Origin: JBBCJT01 sp037190665
Lineage (GTDB): Bacteria; Pseudomonadota; Alphaproteobacteria; Acetobacterales; Acetobacteraceae
NCBI GenBank assembly: GCA_037190665.1
Contig: JBBCJT010000084.1
Coordinates: forward strand, 1 to 36,994
DNA length: 36,994 bases
Direction: 5' to 3'
The translations under genes and the position numbers were made by a program. Below, in pieces: positions 35,630-36,994 of this stretch; positions within the stretch are counted from its first letter, which is position 1; every line of letters starts with the position of its first letter. The notes beneath the pieces are model-generated. The model was not told the DNA's origin. It saw only the letters and a list, made by a program, of their open reading frames with translations, and did not search any database.

Positions 35630-36994
35630 ATGCAGCGTCGCCAGTTGCTGGCGGCCGGCGGGGCCATGCTCGCCGCGCCTGCCCTCGCCCAGCCCGCCAA
35701 CGCGCGGGTGCTCAAGCACGTGCCGCAGGCCAACCTGTCCACGCTCGATCCGTTCTGGACGACGGCCTACATCGCCCGCAACCACGCCTACATGGTTTAC
35801 GAGCAGCTCTACGGGCTCGATGCGGAGTACAAGCCGCATCCCCAGGGGGTCGAGGGCCACACCATCGAGAATGACGGGCTGCGCTGGGTCTTCACCCTGC
35901 GGCCCGACCAGAAATTCCACGACGGCGAGCCGGTGCGCGCCATCGACGTGGTCGCCAGCATCAACCGCTGGGCACGGCGCGATGCGTTCGGCCAGCGGCT
36001 GCTCAGTCAGTCGGACGAGATCGCCGCCCTCGACGACCGGCGCTTCCACATCCGGCTGAAGAAGCCCTTCCCGCTGATGCTGGACGCCTTCGCCAAGGTC
36101 ACCACGCCCTGCCTGTTCATCATGCCGGAGCGCGTGGCCAAGACCGATCCGTTCCAGCAGATCACCGATGCGACGGGATCGGGGCCGTTCCGCTTCGTTC
36201 ACAACGAATGGGTCCCGGGCGTGAAGGCCGTGTGGGCGCGCAACGACGCCTGGGTGCCGCGCCCGAACGCGGGCCCCGCCGTCTGGACCTCCGGCACCAA
36301 GACCGCGCATTTCGAGCGGGTCGAGTGGCACATCATCCCCGACGCGGCCACCGCGGCGGCGGCGATGCAGTCCGGCGAGATGGACTGGTGGGAACAGCCG
36401 ACCGCCGATCTGTTCCCGGTGCTCGCGCGCAACCGCAACATCGTGGTCGAGGTCGCGGACCCGGCAGGCCTTATCTGCACCTTCCGGCCCAACCACCTCA
36501 CCGAGCCGTTCAACAACCCGGCCGTGCGCCGGGCTGTGGTCACCGCCATCAACCAGATGGACATCATGACCTCGGTGATCGGGGATGACCCGAAGCTGAA
36601 GAAGGACAAGGTGGGCTTCTTCGCTCCCGCCTCGCCGCTCGCTGCCGATGTCGGGCTCGATCTCTACAAGGACAGCATCGAGCAGGCGCGGCGCGAACTG
36701 CAGGCCGCCGGCGCGATGGGCGCGAAGCTGGTGCTGATGAACGCGACCGATCTCGCCTCCATCAACGCCGCCGGCCTCGTGGGCGCGGACCTGTTCCGCC
36801 GCATGGGGTTCGACGTGGACTACGTCGCCACCGACTGGGGCAGCGTGGTGCAACGGCGCGCCAGCAAGAATCCGCTCGATCAGGGGGGCTGGTCCGGGTT
36901 CTTCACCTTCTGGTCCGGCATCGACCACTGGACGCCCGCCGGCCACAACGCGCTGCGCGGCAACGGCGCGCAGGCCTGGTTCGGCTGGCCCGAC
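35630..36994 (+). CDS. ABC-transporter peptide-type solute-binding protein (family 5), 3' end outside window
   Basis: Periplasmic binding protein of the oligopeptide/dipeptide class. The visible 455 codons start MQRRQLLAAGGAMLAAPALA, a signal peptide with a twin arginine (R3-R4), so Tat export is possible. The body has NLSTLDPFWTTAYIARNHAY, WVFTLRPDQKFHDGEPVRAI and GSGPFRFVHNEWVPGVKAVW, the standard SBP_bac_5 landmarks. The frame is still open at the window end. Transporter permease and ATPase genes are expected beyond it. The ligand cannot be predicted. Confidence 0.93.
   Translation, partial: MQRRQLLAAGGAMLAAPALAQPANARVLKHVPQANLSTLDPFWTTAYIARNHAYMVYEQLYGLDAEYKPHPQGVEGHTIENDGLRWVFTLRPDQKFHDGEPVRAIDVVASINRWARRDAFGQRLLSQSDEIAALDDRRFHIRLKKPFPLMLDAFAKVTTPCLFIMPERVAKTDPFQQITDATGSGPFRFVHNEWVPGVKAVWARNDAWVPRPNAGPAVWTSGTKTAHFERVEWHIIPDAATAAAAMQSGEMDWWEQPTADLFPVLARNRNIVVEVADPAGLICTFRPNHLTEPFNNPAVRRAVVTAINQMDIMTSVIGDDPKLKKDKVGFFAPASPLAADVGLDLYKDSIEQARRELQAAGAMGAKLVLMNATDLASINAAGLVGADLFRRMGFDVDYVATDWGSVVQRRASKNPLDQGGWSGFFTFWSGIDHWTPAGHNALRGNGAQAWFGWPD

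Overview
The window is a GC-rich chromosomal segment of an alphaproteobacterium. Gene content and order (ilvBNC, divergent miaA/serB, hflK-hflC-DUF2065-degP, purB, purC-purS) and the alphaproteobacterial GEAS/GDAS-type acetolactate synthase suggest Acetobacteraceae (Roseomonas-like); this placement is inference. No insertion sequence, prophage or CRISPR array was seen.

Left part (1-6150): the branched-chain amino-acid genes ilvB-ilvN-ilvC on the minus strand (ilvC is cut by the window edge), miaA on the minus strand, then serB and selD on the plus strand.

Centre (6211-21117, minus strand): one co-directional 15-kb block of 14 protein genes and one tRNA, mostly with overlapping or nearly touching ends. 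In transcription order it holds: a membrane-bound selenocysteine formate dehydrogenase (fdoG with an in-frame UGA and a SECIS hairpin, fdoH, fdoI, fdhE); selA; a Sel1-repeat protein; two unrecognised proteins; selB; the selenocysteine tRNA gene (selC); two radical SAM proteins resembling the lipoyl synthase pair LipS1/LipS2; a lipoate-protein ligase of the fused sLplAB kind; a DsrE-family sulfur carrier; and a GcvH-like lipoyl-carrier protein resembling LbpA. With selD converging on its end, the window holds the complete selenocysteine apparatus, a selenoprotein that needs it, and an apparently self-contained lipoylation and sulfur-carrier module. The module resembles the one normally tied to the sulfur-oxidising Hdr-like complex, but no hdr genes are present here. 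A TusA-like sulfur carrier lies just beyond fdoG on the other strand. The selB frame runs without a stop through the tRNA gene into the radical SAM gene.

Right part (21118-36994): a secreted low-complexity protein, the TusA-like gene, a periplasmic DegP/HtrA protease, DUF2065, HflC and HflK, Mrp/ApbC, an isochorismatase-family hydrolase, a DUF1127 protein divergent from a LysR regulator, two tandem TerC-family membrane proteins, purB, two small exported proteins, a TANGO2/NRDE protein, purC-purS, a two-helix membrane protein, and the start of an ABC-transporter peptide-binding protein that runs off the window. Apart from the selenium/lipoate block these are ordinary housekeeping genes.
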